A stretch of 64,000 nucleotides of DNA from Porticoccaceae bacterium LTM1 (GTDB lineage: Bacteria > Pseudomonadota > Gammaproteobacteria > Pseudomonadales > Porticoccaceae). Shown here piece after piece: positions 23,984-31,495 of the stretch; the first letter of the stretch is position 1, and the number at the start of each line of letters is the position of its first letter. The position numbers and the translations under genes were made by a program. A model generated the notes under the pieces. The model saw only the letters and a list, made by a program, of their open reading frames with translations. It did no database searches and was not told the DNA's origin. Location: positions 476,536-540,535 of the forward strand of contig CP127080.1 of the NCBI GenBank assembly GCA_030252795.1, in the 5' to 3' direction.

Positions 23984-25459
23984 TCAGCGAATAATTTTAA
24001 TCCATTCGCCCGGATCTGGCTCGCCGACGGGATAGTAGCCATTGATCAGTCGTAGTTCGTCTTCGCCGTATTTGCCGAGTTTCAGGTATTTGGCCAATTT
24101 TTCAAAGGTCAGTCCTTTTTTTGCTTTCACGTACTCAATGGTTTTAGCGTCCCTGGCCTGTTGTTGTCTTACAGAGAGAGGTCGGAAGCTGTTGATAATG
24201 TAATTGAACTCTTCATCGGCGGCCTTGAGATTATCGCCTTCCAGCAGTTCGCCTCTAAACACGTATGCATAGCGACTATAGTAGATTACAGCAATGCGCT
24301 GGTCGGGTTTGCCATCAGCTGACTCGACAAAACCGCGATGGCCATTCAATCGCGCCTGGGTGAAGGCTTCTGATTTTTTGATCAGTGAGTATCCGAGCTG
24401 ATTTTTCAGGAAGTCGTAGGGACTGTCTTTGGTGCGCTGATGAATTTCGATGGTCATCTGGTAGGGCTTTTCTTCAGGGCGCCCGATTATGGTGTTGCCC
24501 TGTTGGGTGAATTTCCAGCCAGCCGGGTAGTCAAATCGAAAACGCAGCTTCTCTTGATAAAAGCGATTTTCTTTCGGCTTGGGAGGTCGCACGCTGTCGC
24601 CCCAGGTTACTCCGTCAGTCGCCACTCTAAATGGCACTATATTTTTTTCGGCATCAAGACTTTGGGGCAAGTCGCCGGCCTCGGCAATTACTTGCTGCAA
24701 ACGTTTGTCGTTCCGTGGGTGCGTGGCAAACAGGCCGTGATAATTTTGGGCTTTTTTACCGGTGTCCAAAGCCTTGCGTTTTTCCACTCGCTCAGTGTCT
24801 TTTAGAATGGAGATCACTTCGATCATGGCATCTGGTGGATAGCCTGCCTTGAAGAGGTACTGGGCACCCACCTGGTCGGCTTCAAGCTCCATATCGCGCC
24901 CGTAGCCGCTGACCATGGATTGCCCCCACAGGGCACTGGCTTCTGCTACATCACCACTTTGGGTGATAAACCCGATGATCTGTGAAAGCACCTGGTTGGT
25001 TGTGGATGCGCGCTCAATACGAGCGGGGTGGTCTTCGGTGACGTGGGCAATTTCGTGGGCAATTACTGCGGCGAGTTGTGCCTCTGAAGTCATGTAAGTG
25101 ATCAGGCCGCGATTAACGTAAATGTATCCGCCGGGCGTGGCAAAGGCGTTAATATCAGGACTGTCGATAATGGTGAAGGTGAAGTCGTAGTCCGGGCGGT
25201 TGGAAATTTTAGCAATTCGATTGCCGACTTTGGTGACGTATTCAACCAGCTTCGGCTCATCGTATATCGGCATTTCTGCGAGTATGCCTTCATACATCTC
25301 CTTGCCGATCTCTTTTTCTTTTTTGTCAGACATTGCGAGGCTGGAGACACTGACACAGCAGAGTGCGATGCAAAGCATTGCCCAAAAGCCAAATGTAAAT
25401 GCCGGACTGATTACAGTCCGGGCAATACTATTATTGTTGTGAAACCTATTGAACTCCAT
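23984..25459 (-). CDS. M48 family periplasmic metalloprotease
   Basis: A 491-residue protein. After an N-terminal hydrophobic signal or anchor (residues 18-43), the M48 domain carries AVIAHEIAHV (zinc HExxH at 135-139) and the third ligand in GYGRDMELEADQVG. It has INAFATPGGYIYVNRG before it, as in BepA/LoiP proteases. The C-terminal third includes a LysM-like end (GLTFEKLAKYLKL ... GEWIKIIR). It is the last gene of the operon. BepA-like proteases edit outer-membrane assembly, so quality control of the upstream lipoproteins is plausible. Confidence 0.85.
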   Translation of the reverse strand: MEFNRFHNNNSIARTVISPAFTFGFWAMLCIALCCVSVSSLAMSDKKEKEIGKEMYEGILAEMPIYDEPKLVEYVTKVGNRIAKISNRPDYDFTFTIIDSPDINAFATPGGYIYVNRGLITYMTSEAQLAAVIAHEIAHVTEDHPARIERASTTNQVLSQIIGFITQSGDVAEASALWGQSMVSGYGRDMELEADQVGAQYLFKAGYPPDAMIEVISILKDTERVEKRKALDTGKKAQNYHGLFATHPRNDKRLQQVIAEAGDLPQSLDAEKNIVPFRVATDGVTWGDSVRPPKPKENRFYQEKLRFRFDYPAGWKFTQQGNTIIGRPEEKPYQMTIEIHQRTKDSPYDFLKNQLGYSLIKKSEAFTQARLNGHRGFVESADGKPDQRIAVIYYSRYAYVFRGELLEGDNLKAADEEFNYIINSFRPLSVRQQQARDAKTIEYVKAKKGLTFEKLAKYLKLGKYGEDELRLINGYYPVGEPDPGEWIKIIR

Positions 25460-25464
25460 GGCGA

Positions 25465-26130
25465 TTATTCACCGTCAAAGAAGGTAATTAATTGGTTGCC
25501 GATACCCTCGCAGGCTTCATCCTGTACCTGGGCAATCATCGGTATTGGTGCTACAACCGCTACCAGATAGGATGTGCCTTCAGCTTCCACTCTGACACGA
25601 CCTTTCTCCTGCATGGTGTCCACATCCCAGATAATGGCTTCATAGGTGGAGAGTTTGTCCCATGTTGCAAAGCCAAAGCAGCCACCGCCACCGGGGCCAA
25701 TGGCACAACTCAGCGAACCTTCACTGTCGGTGGTTTCGGTTTTCCCATCCACCCAGATCAGGTATTGGATACCCAGTTTTTTTACTTCCGCTGCGATTTT
25801 GGTATCGGACATCAGCATTTCCATGCGCGGTAATTTAAGTGGTGCTGTGCGCGGCTCAAACCAGGGGTATAGTTGATCTATAAACTGTATTTCGGGCACC
25901 ACGTTGATATCCAGTTTGCGGTGGATACGTTTGCCAATGCAGTCGATAAATTGTGGCTCGGTCTCATAATCTCCCAGATGGCGTCTGCCCAGGATGACAA
26001 TGGACTCATCTTCGGCAATGGGAATATCGTCTACCCCGCTGCGACGAAATTCGTCCACCCGAGTAGAGGTGCAGGAACCCAGTGCCAGAGTGGTCAGAAG
26101 AGTTACAAAACCGAGCGTTGGGAATTTCAT
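25465..26130 (-). CDS. Envelope lipoprotein, unknown
   Basis: A 221-residue lipoprotein: lipobox LALGSC at residues 16-21. The mature domain has VILGRRHLGDYETEP, KKLGIQYLIWVDGKTETTD, a GPGGGGCFGF loop and WDVDTMQEKGRVRVEAEG, suggesting an alpha/beta domain. I recognise no family. It starts inside the end of the preceding lipoprotein gene (4-bp overlap), and the protease starts 5 bp after it. Confidence 0.65.
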   Translation of the reverse strand: MKFPTLGFVTLLTTLALGSCTSTRVDEFRRSGVDDIPIAEDESIVILGRRHLGDYETEPQFIDCIGKRIHRKLDINVVPEIQFIDQLYPWFEPRTAPLKLPRMEMLMSDTKIAAEVKKLGIQYLIWVDGKTETTDSEGSLSCAIGPGGGGCFGFATWDKLSTYEAIIWDVDTMQEKGRVRVEAEGTSYLVAVVAPIPMIAQVQDEACEGIGNQLITFFDGE

Positions 26131-26789
26131 AGTGCACTCTCCTGGCTGCTGTCGGCAGCTTGACGGCTTTGCCTCTGTTGATTGGCCAACAGGCTCTCAA
26201 CTTCCGGAATCTTGCCAAAGCCGAGGGTGATACGAGCGCCGGCATCACGAAGAGCTACATTACTGGCCAGATTTAAAGCCTTTTCGGCGGATGTCATTGA
26301 GCGCGTCGGTGTTTTTCCGTATGACGTCATAATCCAATCGGCTATAGCGTTGCCGTTGGCATCAAAAATCTGCAGGTTGTACTTAATCCAGACTTCATAA
26401 ACATTCAGGCTGGTGTCGTAGGGTAGGGCGATCTGCACTTCTTCGACATTGGGAACAAGAATCAGGTCCAGGTTAGGGGCAAAGTTCTCTCCGCCATTCC
26501 CGTCATCACCGGGCATAGTGCTCAGCACTTGCGCTTCCTGGAATACACAGCTGGAAATAGTGGTGAACAGCTTGGTTTGTGCCGGTCCAAATTCCATAGT
26601 GACATCCCGGCGACCGGAGGTATCACTGAAGGTGTAGGTTTTGAATGCTTCATTAAAAAACAGCCCGGCTTTAATGGGCAATGGATCACAGAGTGGTGTT
26701 GGGTAGTTGCCTGTTATGGTTACATTGGTGGAGCAGCCCGCCAAAAACAAAAAACCGGGAATCAGCAGTTTTGCGATAGTTTTTGTCAT
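26127..26789 (-). CDS. Envelope lipoprotein, unknown
   Basis: A 220-residue protein with signal MTKTIAKLLIPGFLFLAGC (lipobox LAGC). The mature part reads PTPLCDPLPIKAGLFFNEAFKTY, QVLSTMPGD and then a strand-rich segment (DLILVPNVEEVQIALPYDTS, VYEVWIKYNLQIFDANG), a pattern of secreted accessory lipoproteins. The internal Met is chosen as start for the signal peptide. About 113 bp separate it from the VWA gene upstream, the widest gap inside the operon. Confidence 0.65.
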   Translation of the reverse strand: MTKTIAKLLIPGFLFLAGCSTNVTITGNYPTPLCDPLPIKAGLFFNEAFKTYTFSDTSGRRDVTMEFGPAQTKLFTTISSCVFQEAQVLSTMPGDDGNGGENFAPNLDLILVPNVEEVQIALPYDTSLNVYEVWIKYNLQIFDANGNAIADWIMTSYGKTPTRSMTSAEKALNLASNVALRDAGARITLGFGKIPEVESLLANQQRQSRQAADSSQESAL

Positions 26790-26902
26790 CTTATGTAACG
26801 CCATTTTGAGTCATACCCTAAAAGTAGCTTGTAATGATGTCCTCTGCCGGTTGTCCGTCCCGGCTATAAGCCGGCAGTCCAGCTGTAAAGTACCGAGTCA
26901 TC

Positions 26903-27892
26903 CTACTTAGTACTGGTCAAGCCGACAAAGGTTCCGCCATTGCGGTAACTCATCTCCCTCATCAGGTTGGCGAACCGGTAGGCACTTTGCTGACGATTAG
27001 GAGGCAATTCCTCAAAATGTACCGGAAAACCAACACAGTGAATGCGAACCATTCGCTGTCCCGCCAAGCGCTCTTTGTTGATGTAATCGACGGTATCGAG
27101 GATCTTGCGAACGGACTGGCCGGTAAAGTCGTCGCCAAACACATAGAGGCTGATTTTTTTGTCGGGATCGTAATAGTTGCGAATCGCCCGGTTAATCCCT
27201 TCAACAGGGCTGGAGTTACTGAACGGATTCCAGGTTGCTAAGCGTTGGATGATGCTGTTGCGCCGCGCTGGTGTATCCTGAATCCACTGACCGCGGTAAC
27301 TGGAGAACATGTAATCCCCCATGTCATTCATCACCTGAATACCTTTTACCTTCGGGTAGATGTTGAGAATGTTGACCATCTCCTGACGAACCCGATTCCA
27401 GGCGTAGGTGGTCATACTGCCAGAGGTATCGATAATGAAAATAATGTATTCACTGTCCACTGGAATGCCGCCCACAGTGGCGTCTGTTCGCCGATAACTG
27501 CTGCCGAGGAGTCGCTCCATCTCTTCAGTCAGAATCTGCAGTGCCAGGGTCAATTTGTCTTTTTCGGTGGTATCTACCTGGGCGATGGCTTTTTGCTGAC
27601 GTTCTACGCTGGCCAACTGTTCCTGTAGTCGAGCTATTTTCACACGCAGCTGGGATAGTTGCTCTTCTTTGGAGAGGAGCTGCCGGTTGAGTACATTGGT
27701 TTCGCCGCGAATCTCAAACAGCTGTTGCTGAAGATCTTTCACAACCCCATCCAGATCCTCGGCGTCTTCAAAAGAGGTGGATTCGACGGTCTTGGCAATC
27801 AGTAACAACAGCACAATGGCGCCAAAGCCGCAGCTGATGACATCGAGAAACGAGATGTTGATTTCGGTAACTGATCCGCGCCGTCTTCTCAT
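26903..27892 (-). CDS. Membrane-anchored von Willebrand A protein with a TolR/ExbD-like helix (VWA-2)
   Basis: A 329-residue protein. The N-terminus MRRRRGSVTEINISFLDVIS enters one membrane helix (about residues 12-33) with an Asp inside FLDVISCGFGA, in the position of the proton-carrying Asp of ExbD/TolR. A periplasmic coiled coil (residues 45-115) leads to a VWA domain starting EYIIFIIDTSGSM, with the MIDAS motif DTSGS intact; LYVFGDDFTG follows. AGGAGC precedes the ATG, 10 bp after the sister VWA gene. Confidence 0.8.
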   Translation of the reverse strand: MRRRRGSVTEINISFLDVISCGFGAIVLLLLIAKTVESTSFEDAEDLDGVVKDLQQQLFEIRGETNVLNRQLLSKEEQLSQLRVKIARLQEQLASVERQQKAIAQVDTTEKDKLTLALQILTEEMERLLGSSYRRTDATVGGIPVDSEYIIFIIDTSGSMTTYAWNRVRQEMVNILNIYPKVKGIQVMNDMGDYMFSSYRGQWIQDTPARRNSIIQRLATWNPFSNSSPVEGINRAIRNYYDPDKKISLYVFGDDFTGQSVRKILDTVDYINKERLAGQRMVRIHCVGFPVHFEELPPNRQQSAYRFANLMREMSYRNGGTFVGLTSTK

Positions 27893-27902
27893 TGTGTTGC
27901 TC

Positions 27903-28967
27903 CTATGGCCAGTCTTTGGACGGGCTCATAAATGACCCTTTGGTAGCCATCGCCAGTTTCCAGAAGGAGGCGGCTGCACGGGGGTCGCCTTCAAAGGGGA
28001 ATAGAATCACATTAATCGGTAACCCGCGGGGCAGGGCTTCGGTTGAGTCGTAAAACAGCTCTTCCCGATCGCGCCCGCTGATGGTGTTGCCGCGGGGGGG
28101 CTTTTTACCCTGGGTTGGCAAACCGTCGGTAATTAAAAACAGGTTATCCGGTCTGGGAGTGAGTTGTTCGATAGCGCTGTAGGCGTTGATCAGGCTAGTG
28201 CCGCCGTTAGGGGATACCTGCCGTAGTGCTTTAAACAGTTTGTCCATCTGTTCGTTGTCGGCGGCCTCGAGGTAACGGCCGGCGCTCTCTTCCAGTACCG
28301 GTTTTGCCTCGGTATTGAATGCGTAGATCTGTACCTGGGTTTCGGGGGGCATCTGCGAAACCAGCCATTCGGTAGAGCGTATTGCACGAACCCATTTCGG
28401 GGAGTTTCGCTTGATTTCGTCAGACTGGTTGCGACGAATTACAGTGTTTACGATATCTTCGGCCAGCATGCTGGAGGAAGCGTCCAGTAAAATCAGTACA
28501 TTGCGGCCACCCAGTTTCAGGCCGGTGAGGTACTGGCGATCGCCCTGGCCAACAAATTTGCGCAGGTCATTGTCGCGAGACTCTTCCTCAAGGGTGGAAA
28601 TTTCCAGTTCGAGCTCTTCTACCTGCTTACGCAGGGTTTCAATCTCCGCCTCTGGGTCGTCCTGCAAGCTCAGCTCCCGCTTGATCTCTTCAATTCGAGT
28701 GACAATACGGGTGGACAGCCCCTGTGCATCCACAGTGTCGCGCTGTACCTGATCCAGTGAGTTGCGCAGTTGAACCAGCTCTTCTTCACCGACACGAATA
28801 TCCTCTTCCAGTAAAGCCACTTCGGCGGAGAGGTTGGGGTCGGCGGTATCGACGGGAACAACGTCGTGCTTGAGAATCAGGAACAGCAGGGTAACAGCAC
28901 CAAAGCCACAGGCCATGATGTCGAGGAATGAGAGGCTGAATGGACTGATTCGACGTTTTCTTGCCAC
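27903..28967 (-). CDS. Membrane-anchored von Willebrand A protein with a TolR/ExbD-like helix (VWA-1)
   Basis: A 354-residue sister of the next gene. MARKRRISPFSLSFLDIMA enters one helix with Asp in SFLDIMACGFGAVTLLFLI; a long coiled coil (about residues 45-140, VALLEEDIRVGEEELVQLR) precedes the VWA domain NVLILLDASSSMLAED (MIDAS DASSS) with NLFLITDGLPTQGK. The helix motif F-L-D-hydrophobic-x-x-CGFGA is shared between the two. The start is GTG. It lies directly after the Hsp70-like gene. Confidence 0.8.
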   Translation of the reverse strand: MARKRRISPFSLSFLDIMACGFGAVTLLFLILKHDVVPVDTADPNLSAEVALLEEDIRVGEEELVQLRNSLDQVQRDTVDAQGLSTRIVTRIEEIKRELSLQDDPEAEIETLRKQVEELELEISTLEEESRDNDLRKFVGQGDRQYLTGLKLGGRNVLILLDASSSMLAEDIVNTVIRRNQSDEIKRNSPKWVRAIRSTEWLVSQMPPETQVQIYAFNTEAKPVLEESAGRYLEAADNEQMDKLFKALRQVSPNGGTSLINAYSAIEQLTPRPDNLFLITDGLPTQGKKPPRGNTISGRDREELFYDSTEALPRGLPINVILFPFEGDPRAAASFWKLAMATKGSFMSPSKDWP

Positions 28968-28978
28968 GGCAGTAGGCC

Positions 28979-30271
28979 CTACGACTCAACCTGAATGAGA
29001 ACAATGGGTTTCCCAACTAACTTAATCACCGAGCCGGCTTGAAGTTCACTGGGAGCCTCTACTTCGACGCCGGGACGACTGTGCAGTTTCAGGCCGTTGC
29101 CGTTTATCGCCAGTACCAGGTCAGCATTGGATTCCGGGGATGCTGTTAACTGGCCATTTTCATTCAGGCTTAAGCCTAACTGACTTTGTATGGCCAGGGC
29201 GCGATGGCCAATCAATGCGTGGGTGGGGTTGGCACTGCCTTCGGAAGTGGCCGCTGTTGTAGATGACTGAGGTTTTGAAACCGGGTTGTCGGCGGGAAGC
29301 CGGGTAATGAACTTCAGTGCCTCGCTGTCACTGCGTATTGCCTGCTGGTGTTGCAGGCAGCCCTCAAGCACGGCGTGCTCGGACAGAACATGACAGCTGG
29401 CATTAAGGGCATCGACGACACCGGGCAGTTGCGCAAGACGGTGTGACAGGTAAATACAGTCGCCTGGCTCAAGGAATTTATCCACCCCTTGCAGCAATCG
29501 TTGCAGACGAGCCTGGCTGCTCACCATCAACTCATCGCGCAACAGGTTGAGGTTGAAATTCCCTTTGGCTGTATCGAGGGACGCAGTAGTTTGTTGCGAA
29601 CTCTGCAGGTCGTTCAGCCATTTGGGTAACTGGTCGTAAAGTTGTTGCTCGCCGTGTGCGGTGTGCAGCGGGTCGTAGCGATACTGGTGAATAAACTGCT
29701 CGGCTATGTGGTGCGCCCAACTGTCCATCATTCCCTTCAGTCCGAGATCATTGAGGGGCTCTACGGAAATGCGGTGAATGTCCCCGTCTACGTTGATTCG
29801 AGTGATAACACACTGGTGCAGCTGAATATCCAGATGCAAGCCATTTTGCTGGACAGGGGCGCTGCTGATCGCGGCGATGGCGCTGTCTACCAGGCCAATG
29901 GCCTTAAACTGGGAAGCTTTGATCAGCCCCAGTAGCAATGCCAATTGTTCGCGGGTGAAGTTACCTGGTACCGCGAGAATGACTTCCTCCGGCTGCTGGC
30001 TGTCCTGATGGAGTTGCTGCAATTGCGCATAGGCCAGATCGGCATGGTGACGGGCGGAGCGATTGTGACTGCTTAATGGTGACAGATTCAGCTGATGCCA
30101 ATAGTGCTGAAAGCTGCGTTGAGGCTCCAGCCAGGCTCGTTCACGGGCTTTGTGGCCAGTGACAATGGCATCACCTTCCAGCAGGGCAAACCCGGGGCTC
30201 TCCTGCCAGTTATCGGTGTTGCTGCCATGACCGATGGCGCAATCATTAAGGTCAAATACTGCTATTGTCAT
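28979..30271 (-). CDS. Hsp70/actin-fold-like protein
   Basis: A 430-residue cytoplasmic protein of the Hsp70/actin superfamily: IAVFDLNDCAIGHG at the N-terminus (phosphate-1 region), EVILAVPGNFTREQLALLL and FKAIGLVDSAIAAISSA matching the Hsp70 connect segments. The usual GGGT phosphate-2 loop is replaced by LDIQLHQCVITRI, so ATPase activity is doubtful. The C-terminal 95 residues (from about 335) are a separate strand-rich domain (SVIKLVGKPIVLIQVES), possibly FHA-like. AAGGGG precedes the chosen ATG. Confidence 0.7.
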   Translation of the reverse strand: MTIAVFDLNDCAIGHGSNTDNWQESPGFALLEGDAIVTGHKARERAWLEPQRSFQHYWHQLNLSPLSSHNRSARHHADLAYAQLQQLHQDSQQPEEVILAVPGNFTREQLALLLGLIKASQFKAIGLVDSAIAAISSAPVQQNGLHLDIQLHQCVITRINVDGDIHRISVEPLNDLGLKGMMDSWAHHIAEQFIHQYRYDPLHTAHGEQQLYDQLPKWLNDLQSSQQTTASLDTAKGNFNLNLLRDELMVSSQARLQRLLQGVDKFLEPGDCIYLSHRLAQLPGVVDALNASCHVLSEHAVLEGCLQHQQAIRSDSEALKFITRLPADNPVSKPQSSTTAATSEGSANPTHALIGHRALAIQSQLGLSLNENGQLTASPESNADLVLAINGNGLKLHSRPGVEVEAPSELQAGSVIKLVGKPIVLIQVES

Positions 30272-30342
30272 TGCGAACCCCTTTGGGTCTATAGCCAAAC
30301 CACATCTGTTTGGCGAAATACTGTTTTCAACAGGCCCGGTAC

Positions 30343-31140
30343 TCAGTCAGCTTTTAAGTGCCGCAAAAGTTTGTTGTCGATATAGCCGTGAATATCCAAC
30401 ACCAGGCGCTCCTGTTGCAGCTGTAACTGGTGGACCAGGAACATCACCACAATACTGATGACCAGGGCAATCAGCGTCGAGTTAAAGGCAACACCAAGGC
30501 TGGCGGTAACACCGGCGATATCGCCTTGTACGGCCTTGTCGGCCTGACTGAGTGCCTCACCAATACCGCGCACGGTACCGATAAACCCGATGGAGGGAAT
30601 TGCCCAGGCAATGTAGCGCACCATCGAGAGTTCCGAGTCCAGTCGGTCTGACTCTTTCTCACATACCTCGCCAGTTACCGCTGAGGCGTCCTGAATGCTT
30701 TTGGTGGCAGTAAAGCGGTTCAGGGCGGCGGTTAATGCGCGCGGTAACAGGTAGGTCTGCTCTTGTTCGGGAAGTGCCTGAATCGGTCGTGTCAGTTGGC
30801 GGGCGTCTTCCGGCAGTATGCGGGTACCTTCATCCACCTGTATCAGCTTTTGTTGCAGCAGGCGACGCTCGTGAACCGTTTGCCGCGCCTTGTAGCCCAT
30901 TATGGCGATTGCCCACAGCATCAGAATAAAACAGGACTCCTGTTCAAAATCCTTGAGCACAATGTAAATGGAGCGCTCGGTAACTACCACCTCACCAGCG
31001 GCTTCACGTTCCAGCTGGTGCTGCAAAATGGCATTGGCATTGGGGCGAATCAGCGCCACGTAAATGGTATGTACCAGTATCAGCGATAAGATCAGTGCAA
31101 ATATCTGGTAGATAAATTCGGTTGAGGCCTGCTTTTTCAT
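30343..31140 (-). CDS. MotA/TolQ/ExbB family proton channel
   Basis: A 265-residue inner-membrane protein. Helices lie near residues 10-30, 65-80, 165-190 and 205-230. The family core is present: WAIPSIGFIGTVRGIGEAL (compare LGLLGTVxGI of ExbB) and GVTASLGVAFNSTLIALVIS. In TolQ/ExbB/MotA this core conducts protons around a TolR/ExbD-type helix. Here two such helices are supplied by the VWA proteins encoded immediately downstream. It is a stator candidate for the whole cluster. Confidence 0.88.
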   Translation of the reverse strand: MKKQASTEFIYQIFALILSLILVHTIYVALIRPNANAILQHQLEREAAGEVVVTERSIYIVLKDFEQESCFILMLWAIAIMGYKARQTVHERRLLQQKLIQVDEGTRILPEDARQLTRPIQALPEQEQTYLLPRALTAALNRFTATKSIQDASAVTGEVCEKESDRLDSELSMVRYIAWAIPSIGFIGTVRGIGEALSQADKAVQGDIAGVTASLGVAFNSTLIALVISIVVMFLVHQLQLQQERLVLDIHGYIDNKLLRHLKAD

Positions 31141-31164
31141 TTTTGTTCTCACATCCGCTGAAAA

Positions 31165-31455
31165 TTAAATATCAATGGGGAACGGCACCGACAAATCTTC
31201 GGAAATTTCTTCCGTAGGCTTGAAAATATCTTCTTTTTTCTTGGGGGGCGGTGGTGCTTTTTGCTGTTCACCCTCGGCTTCGGTTTTTTCCTGTTCCACT
31301 TTTTCCGGCTTTTCTTTTTCTGGCAGTTTTTCGGTTTTGTCCTTTTCCGGTGTTGGCTTGGGGTCTTCAGCAAAACTGCCGAATGCCAAAGCCAGGCTGA
31401 ATACTCCCACTAAAGAGATCAGGCTCCACTTTTTTGTACCAGTTTTTCTGGTCAT
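31165..31455 (-). CDS. Secreted Lys/Glu/Pro-rich protein
   Basis: A 96-residue protein with a signal peptide (LISLVGVFSLALAFGSFAED) followed by a charged, disordered stretch (PEKDKTEKLPEKEKPEK, EGEQQKAPPPPKKK) and a short hydrophobic end SVPFPIDI. The composition resembles the Pro/Lys/Glu periplasm-spanning linker of TonB, but no TonB fold is present. It sits 24 bp upstream of the channel gene in the operon. GAGGA lies before the ATG. Confidence 0.6.
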   Translation of the reverse strand: MTRKTGTKKWSLISLVGVFSLALAFGSFAEDPKPTPEKDKTEKLPEKEKPEKVEQEKTEAEGEQQKAPPPPKKKEDIFKPTEEISEDLSVPFPIDI

Positions 31456-31495
31456 CGACTGCTATTCCTCACAGATAGTTACTTTTCACAGATAG

